The translations under genes were made by a program, and so were the position numbers. DNA of 7,523 nt from NCBI GenBank assembly GCA_023427285.1, contig JAEZBH010000184.1, forward strand, positions 1-7,523. The letters run 5' to 3'. Of this stretch, positions 1 to 5,951 are shown piece by piece (position 1 is the stretch's first letter; every line of letters starts with the position of its first letter). This stretch comes from Pseudomonadota bacterium. Lineage in GTDB: Bacteria > Pseudomonadota > Alphaproteobacteria > Sphingomonadales > Sphingomonadaceae. The notes beneath the pieces were generated by a model. That model ran no database searches, was not told where the DNA came from, and worked only from the letters and a program-made list of their open reading frames with translations.

Positions 1-321
1 CGGCCCGACACTGAACGGGCGGGTGCCAGGATGGGGCGAGGGTGCTGCCTGAGCGGACCTTCTGGAAATTGAAAACAGCCCATTTTAATTCGATCGCTGA
101 ATTCGCGTTTAAATCCGTCTACAGTAGGTTTTAAACTATCTCCGCTGGGGCAGTAGCGGGCACCCCTGCCAATGGCCTTTGCCGGGCGTCTGCGGGCGAC
201 TGCGGGGTATTCGGAAGGCAGGGGCGCGGCCCCGATAAAACGAACAGTGGGTCGCAGGCGGGTTGCAGATCCCCCTGCGCAAACGTCTTCCTTTAGAGAA
301 ACACGCGGCCTGCCGCGCAAG
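1..321. other. Non-coding upstream region, no supported gene
   Basis: I find no convincing coding sequence here. Reading in from the left edge, all three + frames meet stops early: TGA at 12-14, 50-52 and 70-72. The frame closing at 50-52 could be the last 16 residues of an upstream gene, but the tail (ending GWGEGAA) matches nothing I recognise. Bases 66-140 are clearly AT-richer than the surroundings and contain several TTTAAA-like runs, as expected of intergenic DNA. A copy of the octamer TTTGCCGG lies at 178-185. The same octamer recurs in the palindrome just before flgK. The open frames crossing this stretch have no ribosome binding site and no family resemblance. Confidence 0.55.
304..317. 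repeat. Inverted repeat just upstream of the sigma-54 promoter
   Basis: CGCGGC at 304-309 and GCCGCG at 312-317 form a perfect 6-bp inverted repeat around CT. It ends four bases before the -24 box, so it spans about -45 to -32 relative to the predicted start. It could be a protein-binding site next to the promoter, but short GC palindromes arise easily in GC-rich DNA. No function is assigned. Confidence 0.3.
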
Positions 322-338
322 TTGGCATCGGTTTTGCT
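322..338 (+). promoter_or_regulatory. Sigma-54 (RpoN) promoter for flgK-flgL
   Basis: TTGGCA (322-327), six bases, then TTGCT (334-338) fits the sigma-54 pattern TTGGCACG-N4-TTGCW. The invariant GG (324-325) and GC (336-337) are at the correct distance. Transcription would begin near 349, giving a leader of about 150 nt before flgK. RNA polymerase with sigma-54 needs an ATP-driven activator. In flagellar operons of alphaproteobacteria such as Caulobacter this is FlbD, and late hook and junction genes are typical targets. The match and its position before flgK are direct observations. Use of the promoter and the identity of its activator are inferred. Confidence 0.75.
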
Positions 339-416
339 TATCTCCTTGCATGAGTGTGAAGAGAAAGCTGATCGACATGGCCAGAGCGCAGGATATCCGC
401 GGAAAAGCGGCACCGG

Positions 417-427
417 GCAAGCCTTGC
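417..427. repeat. Short inverted repeat in the flgK leader
   Basis: GCAAG (417-421) and CTTGC (423-427) form a perfect 5-bp inverted repeat around one C. It resembles a degraded copy of the CGGCAA/TTGCCG palindrome found about 40 bases further on. It may be an additional weak activator half-site pair, or chance. Confidence 0.25.
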
Positions 428-454
428 GGCTATCTCCTCTCCGGCCAGTTCGGC

Positions 455-478
455 CCGGCAAACTTTGCCGGTCGGCAA
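455..478. promoter_or_regulatory. Palindromic half-site cluster in flgK leader, putative activator (FlbD-like) site
   Basis: CCGGCAAA (455-462) and TTTGCCGG (464-471) form a perfect 8-bp inverted repeat around C463. A third half-site, CGGCAA (473-478), makes a second inverted repeat with TTGCCG (465-470), separated by GT. Such head-to-head half-sites suit a dimeric helix-turn-helix regulator. The cluster is centred about 115 bases downstream of the predicted sigma-54 start and ends 21 bases before the flgK start codon. Enhancers (ftr elements, bound by FlbD) placed roughly 100 bases downstream of the start are known for some Caulobacter flagellar promoters. The assignment rests on position and symmetry, not on an exact consensus match. 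It could instead be an RNA hairpin affecting flgK translation. Confidence 0.5.
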
Positions 479-485
479 GGCTGAC

Positions 486-492
486 AAGGGAG
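486..492 (+). promoter_or_regulatory. Ribosome binding site of flgK
   Basis: AAGGGAG lies seven bases before the ATG at 500 and is a strong Shine-Dalgarno match. It fixes this ATG as the start. Confidence 0.7.
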
Positions 493-499
493 CCGGCGC

Positions 500-2620
500 A
501 TGACCTTGAGCAACATTCTCCAGACGGCTTACTCGGGCATTTCCGCCTCGCAGACGGCGTTGCGGTCGGTCTCGAACAACATCTCGAACGTCAACACCCC
601 CGGCTACAGCCGCGAGCAGGTGATATTCGAGGCGCAGGCCTATGGCGGCAACGTTGCGGGCGTAAAGATCGGTCAGATTCGCCGCGTCACCGACCAGTTT
701 CTGGAGAAGGCGGTTTATACCGCCGGGGCGGATGCCGGCCGCTATTCCATCATGCAGCAGTTCCATGACCGCCTGCAGGGCTTCATCGGCTCATCCCATG
801 CCGAATCCGGCCTCAGCGCGGCGATGGAGAAGATCTTTTCCTCCATCTCGACGCTGACCGCCAATTCCAGCGATGCCGTGCGGCGGCAGGGGGCGATCGA
901 CAGCCTCGCTCGGTTCACCGAGGAGATGGAGGCGCTGTCCGGTCAGATTCAGGCCCTGCGCGCCGATGCCAGCAATCAGGCGATGGAGACCGTGGACTCC
1001 GTCAACGATCTGCTCTCGCGCATCCATGAACTGAACCCGCGCATCGTTGCCCTCAAGGTCACCAACAGCAACACCAGCGCACTTGAAGAGCAACGGGCGC
1101 AGGCGCTGGAAGAGTTGTCCAAGCTGATGGACATCCGCACGGTCGATGCGGGCAACGGGGCGCTGCACGTCGTCACCTCGTCCGGCACCACGCTGGTGGA
1201 CCATTCGCTGTATCAACTGGACTATCCGTCTCCCGGCACGGTGGTCGCCGAGACGAACTTCGCGCAGATCCGTCTCATGTCGGTTCATGTCGGCACCGGC
1301 GTGAAGACCGACACGGGCCGGGTGCTCGACGGCGATCTGGCGGGCGGCAAGCTGAAGGGCCTGCTGGACATGCGCGACCGGGAGCTTCCCGCCGTCGCCT
1401 CCAGCCTTGGCGAGTTGGCCAGGACGTTTGTTGATGAGATCAACGCCGTTCACAATGCCAATTCAGCGGTTCCCGCGCCTGCCAGCCTGACGGGGCGGCA
1501 GACCGGTTTGCTCGGCACCGACCGGCACGGATTTACCGGCGCTTCCACCTTTGCGGTGGTGGATCAGGCGGGCAAGGTGGTGGCCTCCTCCACCGTGAAT
1601 TTCGATGCGCTCGCAGGCGGCTCGATCAACGACGTGGTCGCACAGATCAACGCCGGGCTTGGCGGCGCAGGCACGGCCAGTTTTGTGAATGGCCAGCTGA
1701 CAATCACGGCAACGGGTGCAGGCAACGGCGTGGCGGTTGCGGACGCGGCAGGCACGCCGTCAAACCGGGCCGGGCAGGGCTTCTCCCACTTCTTCGGCCT
1801 GAATGACCTGATTTCCTCGCGCTACAACACCCACTTCGCCACCGGCGTTCAGGGCGCTGACAACCACGGGTTCGCCGCAGGCAGCAGCGTTCACATGGAA
1901 ATTCGGGATGCGTCGAACCGGATCATCGCCAGCCATACGGTGACAATGGCCGCTGGCGGCTCGTTCAACGATATTCTGGCCGATCTGAATAACCCCCTGG
2001 GCCTTGGCAACTACATGACCTTCTCGCTCGATGCGAAGGGTCAGCTGATCTCAACGCCGAAGCCCGGCTATTCGAGCGCGCAGGTGCATGTGGTGTCTGA
2101 CACCACGAGCCGCGGCGGCACCGGCGTGACGTTCAACAGCCTCTTCGGGCTGGATCGCAGCGCGCAGGCAAGGGTTGCAGGCGGTCTGTCCGTGCGCTCC
2201 GACATCGCGGCCAGTCCGCTGAAGCTGGCGCTGGCCCGGTATGACACGTCGGCTGTGGTTGGCGGTGTTGCCCTTGGCATCGGCGACCAGCGCGGCGCCA
2301 ACGCACTTCTCGATGTCGGCACCGGCAAGTTTTCGTTCGGCAGGGCAGGCGATCTGTCGGGCGTGTCGGCAACCTTGTCGGAGTACATGGGCCTCGTGAT
2401 CGGCGATGCGGCCATGAAAGCCCAGCGCAGCGAGGCGGGCGTTGCCGATGCCGCCGCGCTGCTCACCACCGTGACGCAACGGCGCGATGATTACTCGGGC
2501 GTGAACCTCGACGAGGAGCTGAGCAACATGGTTGTGTTCCAGAACAGTTACAATGCCTCGGCCCGGCTGATGACGACCGCCAAGGAAATGTACGACACGC
2601 TGCTGTCGATTGCGCAGTAA
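500..2620 (+). CDS. flgK: Flagellar hook-associated protein 1 (FlgK / HAP1)
   Basis: FlgK is exported through the flagellar type III apparatus and forms, with FlgL, the junction between hook and filament outside the cell. The N-terminal rod/hook-type signature is clear at residues 1-41 (LSNILQTAYSGI, then SNNISNVNTPGYSR), followed by a long helical D0/D1 region to about 320. The C-terminus (about 660-706) has the matching closing motif, SGVNLDEELSNMVVFQNSYN then ASARLMTTAKEMYDTLL, which packs against the N-terminus in the assembled ring. At 706 residues it is much longer than the enteric protein (about 550). The extra length is central, where two related modules (residues 348-436 and 461-553) occur in tandem. 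As expected for an exported axial protein there is no Sec signal peptide. It is followed 15 bases later by flgL. Start supported by AAGGGAG. Identification is firm; gene boundaries are near certain. Confidence 0.96.
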   Translation: MTLSNILQTAYSGISASQTALRSVSNNISNVNTPGYSREQVIFEAQAYGGNVAGVKIGQIRRVTDQFLEKAVYTAGADAGRYSIMQQFHDRLQGFIGSSHAESGLSAAMEKIFSSISTLTANSSDAVRRQGAIDSLARFTEEMEALSGQIQALRADASNQAMETVDSVNDLLSRIHELNPRIVALKVTNSNTSALEEQRAQALEELSKLMDIRTVDAGNGALHVVTSSGTTLVDHSLYQLDYPSPGTVVAETNFAQIRLMSVHVGTGVKTDTGRVLDGDLAGGKLKGLLDMRDRELPAVASSLGELARTFVDEINAVHNANSAVPAPASLTGRQTGLLGTDRHGFTGASTFAVVDQAGKVVASSTVNFDALAGGSINDVVAQINAGLGGAGTASFVNGQLTITATGAGNGVAVADAAGTPSNRAGQGFSHFFGLNDLISSRYNTHFATGVQGADNHGFAAGSSVHMEIRDASNRIIASHTVTMAAGGSFNDILADLNNPLGLGNYMTFSLDAKGQLISTPKPGYSSAQVHVVSDTTSRGGTGVTFNSLFGLDRSAQARVAGGLSVRSDIAASPLKLALARYDTSAVVGGVALGIGDQRGANALLDVGTGKFSFGRAGDLSGVSATLSEYMGLVIGDAAMKAQRSEAGVADAAALLTTVTQRRDDYSGVNLDEELSNMVVFQNSYNASARLMTTAKEMYDTLLSIAQ
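1541..2158 (+). repeat. Two tandem diverged modules within FlgK
   Basis: Protein residues 348-436 and 461-553 align with each other. Both begin with a beta-type strand pair (FAVVDQAGKVVASSTV versus VHMEIRDASNRIIASHTV). Both then carry a GGSINDVVAQIN / GGSFNDILADLN motif, a GQL strand, and close with FFGLND / LFGLDR. They are separated by about 25 residues. The similarity is at protein level and DNA identity is low, so the duplication is old. It lies in the surface-exposed D2/D3 part, which varies in FlgK. The copies occupy 1541-1807 and 1880-2158. Confidence 0.7.
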
Positions 2621-2624
2621 GATC

Positions 2625-2630
2625 GGGAGG
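2625..2630 (+). promoter_or_regulatory. Ribosome binding site of flgL
   Basis: GGGAGG in the 15-base flgK-flgL gap, five bases before the ATG at 2636. It defines the flgL start and indicates independent efficient initiation within one transcript. Confidence 0.7.
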
Positions 2631-2635
2631 CCCAG

Positions 2636-3559
2636 ATGACACGAGTTGCCAGCTACTCGCATAGCCAGAGCCTGCTGAATGACATGCTCCGCAATCAGAC
2701 GGATCTGTACAAGACCCAGCAGCAGATCAACACGGGCAAGAAGGCGCAAGACTACAAGGGTATTGCGCCCCAGGCGTCCACCGTCGTTACCGCGCGCGCC
2801 GCGATGGCGCGAACGGATGCTTACAAGGAAGCCGCAAGCGAGGTCAGCCAGACCCTCTCGCTGATCGATCTCAAGACCGGCGCGATGCTGGAGGCAACGG
2901 AATCCCTGAAGAAATCGGTGCTGGAGGCGCTGGCTCTGGGAGATGGTCTGGGCTTCGGGGAAATTCTGGATTCCAATTTCCAGATGATCGCCTCGGCGCT
3001 GAACACCAAAATCGGCAGCACCTATCTGTTCAGCGGCAGTCAGACCAGCGCCAAGCCGTTTACGGTTTCGAACCTGGATGAGCTGGCGGCGCTGGGGGAT
3101 GTGAGCGAAGCTTTCGCCAACGATCAGACCAAGGCGTCGATCCGCCTGACCGACACGTTCACCACCCAATATGGCGTGCTGGCCGACGAAGTGGCCGGGC
3201 CGATCATGGATGTGATCAAGGCGCTCAAGGAGTTCCACGACGGGCCGATGGGGCCGATCAACAGTGATCTGACGCCAGATCAGGTGGCGTTCCTTGAGGC
3301 GCGGCTGGCGGATATCGATACCGCTGTGCAAGGGATGCGCGGCATCCAGACCGCCAACGGTCTGCGCCAGAGCCAGATGAAGGATGTGACGGCGCAACTG
3401 GTGAAGCAGGCGGATTACTTCGAGCTTTTCGTGTCGGATATCGAAGATGTGAACATGGCGGAGGCCATTACGCGCTTCAATGCCGATCAGGCCGCGCTTG
3501 AGGTGTCCTACCGCGCCGTCAGCATGATCAATCAGCTGAACCTGTCGAAATACATCTGA
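2636..3559 (+). CDS. flgL: Flagellar hook-associated protein 3 (FlgL / HAP3), flagellin family
   Basis: FlgL forms the second ring of the hook-filament junction, on top of FlgK, and gives flagellin its docking surface. The protein has 307 residues, close to the usual size (about 300-320). The N-terminus (residues 1-45) has the flagellin-like pattern: a polar helix with SQSLLNDMLRNQTDLYKTQQ and then the INTGKKAQDYKGI motif, the FlgL counterpart of the flagellin SGLRINSA region. The last 45 residues (VNMAEAITRFNADQAALEVS to INQLNLSKYI) form the matching C-terminal helix, starting with the typical D(V/L)xMAEAxTR motif and ending in a hydrophobic tail. A GSTYLFSGSQT segment near 120-140 is also typical of FlgL and separates it from a plain flagellin. 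The gene follows flgK closely and should be co-transcribed from the sigma-54 promoter. The next gene (metA) is 165 bases away and unrelated. Confidence 0.94.
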   Translation: MTRVASYSHSQSLLNDMLRNQTDLYKTQQQINTGKKAQDYKGIAPQASTVVTARAAMARTDAYKEAASEVSQTLSLIDLKTGAMLEATESLKKSVLEALALGDGLGFGEILDSNFQMIASALNTKIGSTYLFSGSQTSAKPFTVSNLDELAALGDVSEAFANDQTKASIRLTDTFTTQYGVLADEVAGPIMDVIKALKEFHDGPMGPINSDLTPDQVAFLEARLADIDTAVQGMRGIQTANGLRQSQMKDVTAQLVKQADYFELFVSDIEDVNMAEAITRFNADQAALEVSYRAVSMINQLNLSKYI

Positions 3560-3584
3560 TCCTCAGGGGCGCTCGGGTGAGGGT

Positions 3585-3616
3585 TGGCGGCTTGCCGGAA
3601 GGCGGGTGAGCCGCTA
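3585..3616 (+). terminator. Hairpin after flgL, possible terminator without U-tract
   Basis: GCGGCT (3587-3592) pairs perfectly with AGCCGC (3609-3614). The stem extends outward by a G-U and a T-A pair and inward by further pairs including CC/GG, giving up to 12 pairs around an 8-base loop. It lies 25 bases after the flgL stop. No run of T follows, so it would be either a weak intrinsic terminator, a 3'-end stabilising hairpin, or irrelevant. Confidence 0.4.
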
Positions 3617-3674
3617 TCGCCATGCGCACACACTGTTTCCAAGGGTTGTGATTCCGGCTCGGCTCGCTTAACGA

Positions 3675-3680
3675 TACAAT
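3675..3680 (+). promoter_or_regulatory. Possible -10 box of a metA promoter
   Basis: TACAAT matches the sigma-70-type -10 hexamer at five of six positions and lies in a local AT-rich patch 45 bases before metA. The region 17 bases upstream (TTCCGG) is a poor -35. A start near 3687 would give a leader of about 38 nt that begins right at the hairpin at 3689-3706. Tentative. Confidence 0.35.
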
Positions 3681-3688
3681 GTCCACAT

Positions 3689-3706
3689 AAATGCTGTTTC
3701 GCATTT
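3689..3706 (+). promoter_or_regulatory. Perfect hairpin/operator-like inverted repeat in the metA leader
   Basis: AAATGC (3689-3694) and GCATTT (3701-3706) form a perfect 6-bp inverted repeat with a 6-base spacer, ending 18 bases before the metA start. It could be an operator for a methionine-responsive repressor or a small RNA hairpin near the ribosome entry region. It does not match the SAM-II riboswitch, which I looked for and did not find: there is no GCTAAA-type pseudoknot strand. metA itself has no clear Shine-Dalgarno sequence, so its translation may be modest or leader-dependent. Confidence 0.35.
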
Positions 3707-3724
3707 GCAACATTGGTTCGTGCC

Positions 3725-4645
3725 ATGCCGATCAAGATTCCAGATGGTTCTCCAGCAGAAGCGGTTCTGCGCAGCGAAGGCGTGGAACTGATCCCGGAAG
3801 GCGTTGCCCTGCGGCAGGATATTCGTCCGCTGCGGATCCTGCTGCTCAACCTGATGCCGACCAAGATCGCAACCGAGGTGCAGATTGCCCGTCTGCTGAG
3901 CAACACGCCGCTTCAGGTCGAGCTTTCCCTGTTGACGACGGCCAGCTACACGCCGCGCAATACGCCCATCGAGCATCTTCAGGCCTTTTACCGGACGCTG
4001 GATGAGGTGCGCTCGGAACAGTATGACGCCATGATCATCACCGGCGCGCCGGTTGAGACCATGGCTTACAAAGACGTCGCCTACTGGCCCGAATTCATTG
4101 ATATTTTCGAGTGGTCCAAGACCAACGTCTTCCGTCGGTTCGGCATCTGCTGGGGCGCGCTTGCCGCGCTTTACGCAGGATACGGCGTTGATAAGGAGCA
4201 TTTCACCTGCAAGCTCTCGGGCGTCTATCCCCAGACGGTGCGCGTGCCTGAGACGCCGCTGCTGCGGGGCTTCCCCGACGCGTTCCCGGCGCCCGTGTCG
4301 CGCTGGAGCGGTGTGCGTCACGAAGATCTGGCGGGGCATGACTGCCTGCGCATCCTGGCGGATTCGCCGGTCAGCGGCGCGTGCCTGGTGGAGGACACCA
4401 GCAACGGCGACCTCTTCATGTTCAATCATCTGGAATATGACACGGATACGCTGAAGGGCGAGTATTTCCGCGATCTGGCGGCGGATCCGGCAACGGCGGT
4501 GCCGCACGGCTACTTCCCGGACAATGATCCGTCGCGCGAGCCGATCAACCAGTGGAAGCCGTTCGCGCACATGCTGTTCTGGAACTGGATCGCCAGTCTG
4601 TATCGGGACACGCCTTATGATCTGCGTGTTCTTGCGGAAAAATAA
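3725..4645 (+). CDS. metA: Homoserine O-acyltransferase MetA (probably acetyl-CoA-using)
   Basis: MetA acylates the hydroxyl of L-homoserine, the first committed step of methionine synthesis, in the cytoplasm. With the ATG at 3725 the protein has 306 residues and begins MPIKIPDG, like the MPIRVPDE start of E. coli MetA. A longer frame from 3584 exists but its extra 47 residues are not MetA-like. The numbering matches the E. coli enzyme: nucleophile Cys142 in FGICWG, catalytic His235 and Glu237 in NHLEYD, and Lys47 in NLMPTKI. The ends PHGYFPDNDP and TPYDLR are also typical. Residue 111 is Glu (TGAPVET) rather than the Gly found in succinyl-CoA-using E. coli MetA. In the characterised Bacillus cereus enzyme, Glu111 dictates acetyl-CoA use. 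The product is therefore most likely O-acetylhomoserine (EC 2.3.1.31) although such genes are often labelled succinyltransferase. No partner methionine gene lies next to it. The gene is unrelated to its flagellar and signalling neighbours and is probably its own transcript. Confidence 0.95.
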   Translation: MPIKIPDGSPAEAVLRSEGVELIPEGVALRQDIRPLRILLLNLMPTKIATEVQIARLLSNTPLQVELSLLTTASYTPRNTPIEHLQAFYRTLDEVRSEQYDAMIITGAPVETMAYKDVAYWPEFIDIFEWSKTNVFRRFGICWGALAALYAGYGVDKEHFTCKLSGVYPQTVRVPETPLLRGFPDAFPAPVSRWSGVRHEDLAGHDCLRILADSPVSGACLVEDTSNGDLFMFNHLEYDTDTLKGEYFRDLAADPATAVPHGYFPDNDPSREPINQWKPFAHMLFWNWIASLYRDTPYDLRVLAEK

Positions 4646-4657
4646 TCTATAGATTAT
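4642..4657. repeat. Perfect 16-bp AT-rich palindrome across the metA stop codon
   Basis: ATAATCTATAGATTAT is its own reverse complement over all 16 bases and includes the metA TAA (4643-4645). It opens an AT-rich tract (about 4639-4680) that contrasts strongly with the GC-rich genes. It could be a dimeric regulator site, or on the minus strand a weak terminator-like element, since TTTTT follows there. On the + strand no T-run follows. Confidence 0.45.
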
Positions 4658-4829
4658 AGAAAAATAATAGATATAAGATGATGGCTGAGTAGTTGTTTTT
4701 GCAGTTCTTTCGCGTGCTTCGGGCTGGCTATCTGCCGAAATCGGCTCTAATTGTCGTCCGGTAATGGCTTATTAATCTCGTTTAATTAATCTTTCTCGCT
4801 CCACGGAGTTGAAGGTTAATCTGGCCGTC
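4658..4829 (+). promoter_or_regulatory. AT-rich intergenic region with TTAA cluster, likely promoter of the DUF2336-kinase pair
   Basis: The spacer between metA and the next gene carries no coding sequence. TTAA occurs at 4772-4775, 4782-4785 and 4786-4789, giving TTAA-N6-TTAATTAA. This recalls the CtrA site of alphaproteobacteria (TTAA-N7-TTAA), but the spacing is 6 or 10 instead of 7, so it is not a clean match. A short GCCGA-AA-TCGGC inverted repeat lies at 4734-4745 without a T-run. I see no confident -35/-10 pair. A promoter must lie here or further upstream if the downstream pair is not read through from metA. Confidence 0.3.
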
Positions 4830-5951
4830 ATGACGCACGACGACATGGAAAAGCTGCTGGCTCTTGCCGCGGATCGCTCTAGCGAGGCGCGCAAGGAGCT
4901 GTTGCATGCCATTGTCGACTTTTTCCTGCCGGACCGTTACCGCCTGACCGACCAGCAACGCGCGTTGATGTCTGATGTCTTGTCCAAGCTGGTCAAGAGC
5001 ATCGAGATGGACGTGCGCCGCAATCTGGCGGACATGCTGCTGCGCTCGGAGGTTGATTTTCCGGACCTTGAGCGGATGCTGGCCAACGATGAAATCGAAG
5101 TGGCCCGCCCGCTGCTGGAAGGCAGCAAGGTTCTTCAGGACGCGGACCTGATCGAGATCGTCAAGAAGCGGACGGACCAGCATCGGGTTGCCATTGCAAT
5201 GCGCAACCAGATCAGCGAGCCGTTGGCCGATGCCCTCATTCAGTATGGCTCGCCCGATGTGGTTGAGACGCTGATCCGCAACGAAGATGCCGTGCTTTCG
5301 CGCCGCGCCATGGAATATCTGGTGGCAGAGAGCCGGCGTCTGGACCGGTTTCAGGAGCCGCTTCTGGCCCGCGCCGATCTGCCCGTTGAGCTGGCCCACC
5401 GCATGTACTGGTGGGTCTCGGCGGCGCTGAGGCGGCGTATTCTGACTGATTTCGACATCAACGCCGACGTGCTCGATGCCGCCTTGCAGCGGGCGACGCG
5501 CCAGGCGGTTGTGGAAACGGAAGACGGTCAGAGCCTTCAGGCGAGGGCGCAAAAGCTGGCCAGCCGCCTGCAGGAGCTGGGCGAGCTGACCGACACTTTC
5601 CTGCTTCAGGTACTGCGTCAGCAGCGCGTTGCCCTGTTTCTGGCGGGCGTGTGCGAGCGCGCGCAGATCGACGGGCGTGTCGGCTGGCATGTCATCTCTG
5701 GCCGAAACCTGGAAAGCTTCATCGTTCTGGCGCGTGCCATCGGCATGTCGCGCGATATCATGGCCCACATCGTTCTGCTGCTGGGTCAGGTCAACAATCC
5801 TCTGGCGATGCAGAAGCCCGAGGTGCTGACCACCATCTTGAAGTTGTATGATGAGTTGGACCCCGCAAAGGCGGAACGGGTGCTCAAGCTATGGCAGCTT
5901 GATGCATCTTACGTGCTTGCGATCGATGGGGTGCAGCATGGGGCAACTTGA
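4830..5951 (+). CDS. DUF2336 domain protein, helical repeat, function unknown
   Basis: This matches my recollection of the DUF2336 family, found mostly in alphaproteobacteria, whose biochemical role is not established. The 373-residue product starts with the typical acidic stretch and repeat unit (MEKLLALAADRSSEARKELL, residues 6-25). It continues as consecutive amphipathic helices resembling HEAT or leucine-rich-variant repeats, seen at about 60-90, 100-125 and 128-160 (ISEPLADALIQYGSPDVVET is one unit). The C-terminal part (about 235-365) is also helical and includes a conserved-looking GRVGWHVISGRNLESF segment. There is no signal peptide and no clear membrane span, so it should be cytoplasmic, perhaps a protein-binding scaffold. 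The start is uncertain. ATG 4830 is chosen because the TTG at 4809 has GGAG directly abutting it, too close to work; 4830 itself has only a distant GAAGG. Its last 14 bases overlap the histidine kinase, which implies a functional link. No enzyme motif is visible. Confidence 0.85.
   Translation: MTHDDMEKLLALAADRSSEARKELLHAIVDFFLPDRYRLTDQQRALMSDVLSKLVKSIEMDVRRNLADMLLRSEVDFPDLERMLANDEIEVARPLLEGSKVLQDADLIEIVKKRTDQHRVAIAMRNQISEPLADALIQYGSPDVVETLIRNEDAVLSRRAMEYLVAESRRLDRFQEPLLARADLPVELAHRMYWWVSAALRRRILTDFDINADVLDAALQRATRQAVVETEDGQSLQARAQKLASRLQELGELTDTFLLQVLRQQRVALFLAGVCERAQIDGRVGWHVISGRNLESFIVLARAIGMSRDIMAHIVLLLGQVNNPLAMQKPEVLTTILKLYDELDPAKAERVLKLWQLDASYVLAIDGVQHGAT

Noticed and set aside
1..83. 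Possible minus-strand gene start (ATG at 83 reading towards the left edge)
   Set aside because: Only about 27 codons are visible, there is no ribosome binding site upstream, and the residues match nothing I know.
161..180. Possible minus-strand sigma-54 promoter (TTGGCA on the reverse strand near 170)
   Set aside because: The -12 element at the required distance is CCCGC instead of TTGCW, and no gene is seen leading left from it.
350..484. Small open frame (44 codons) starting at the predicted transcription start and ending 16 bases before flgK
   Set aside because: No Shine-Dalgarno before the ATG at 350 or the one at 377, no family resemblance, and its second half is made of the palindromic elements. 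It is more likely leader DNA than a leader peptide.
2051..3397. Long minus-strand open frame (448 codons) opposite flgL and the flgK 3' end
   Set aside because: It lies opposite two clearly identified genes, is rich in Arg, His and Gln as antisense frames of GC-rich genes are, and shows no domain.
3584..3724. N-terminal extension of MetA from a TTG start
   Set aside because: The 47 extra residues are Cys-rich and not MetA-like, while the ATG at 3725 gives the conserved MPIKIPD start and E. coli-identical residue numbering.
3691..4005. Overlapping + frame of 104 codons starting inside the metA leader hairpin
   Set aside because: It runs out of frame through metA, whose own frame has all catalytic motifs. 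It is a shadow frame.
4734..4745. GCCGA-AA-TCGGC as a metA terminator
   Set aside because: The stem is at most five pairs with an unworkable two-base loop, and no T-run follows.
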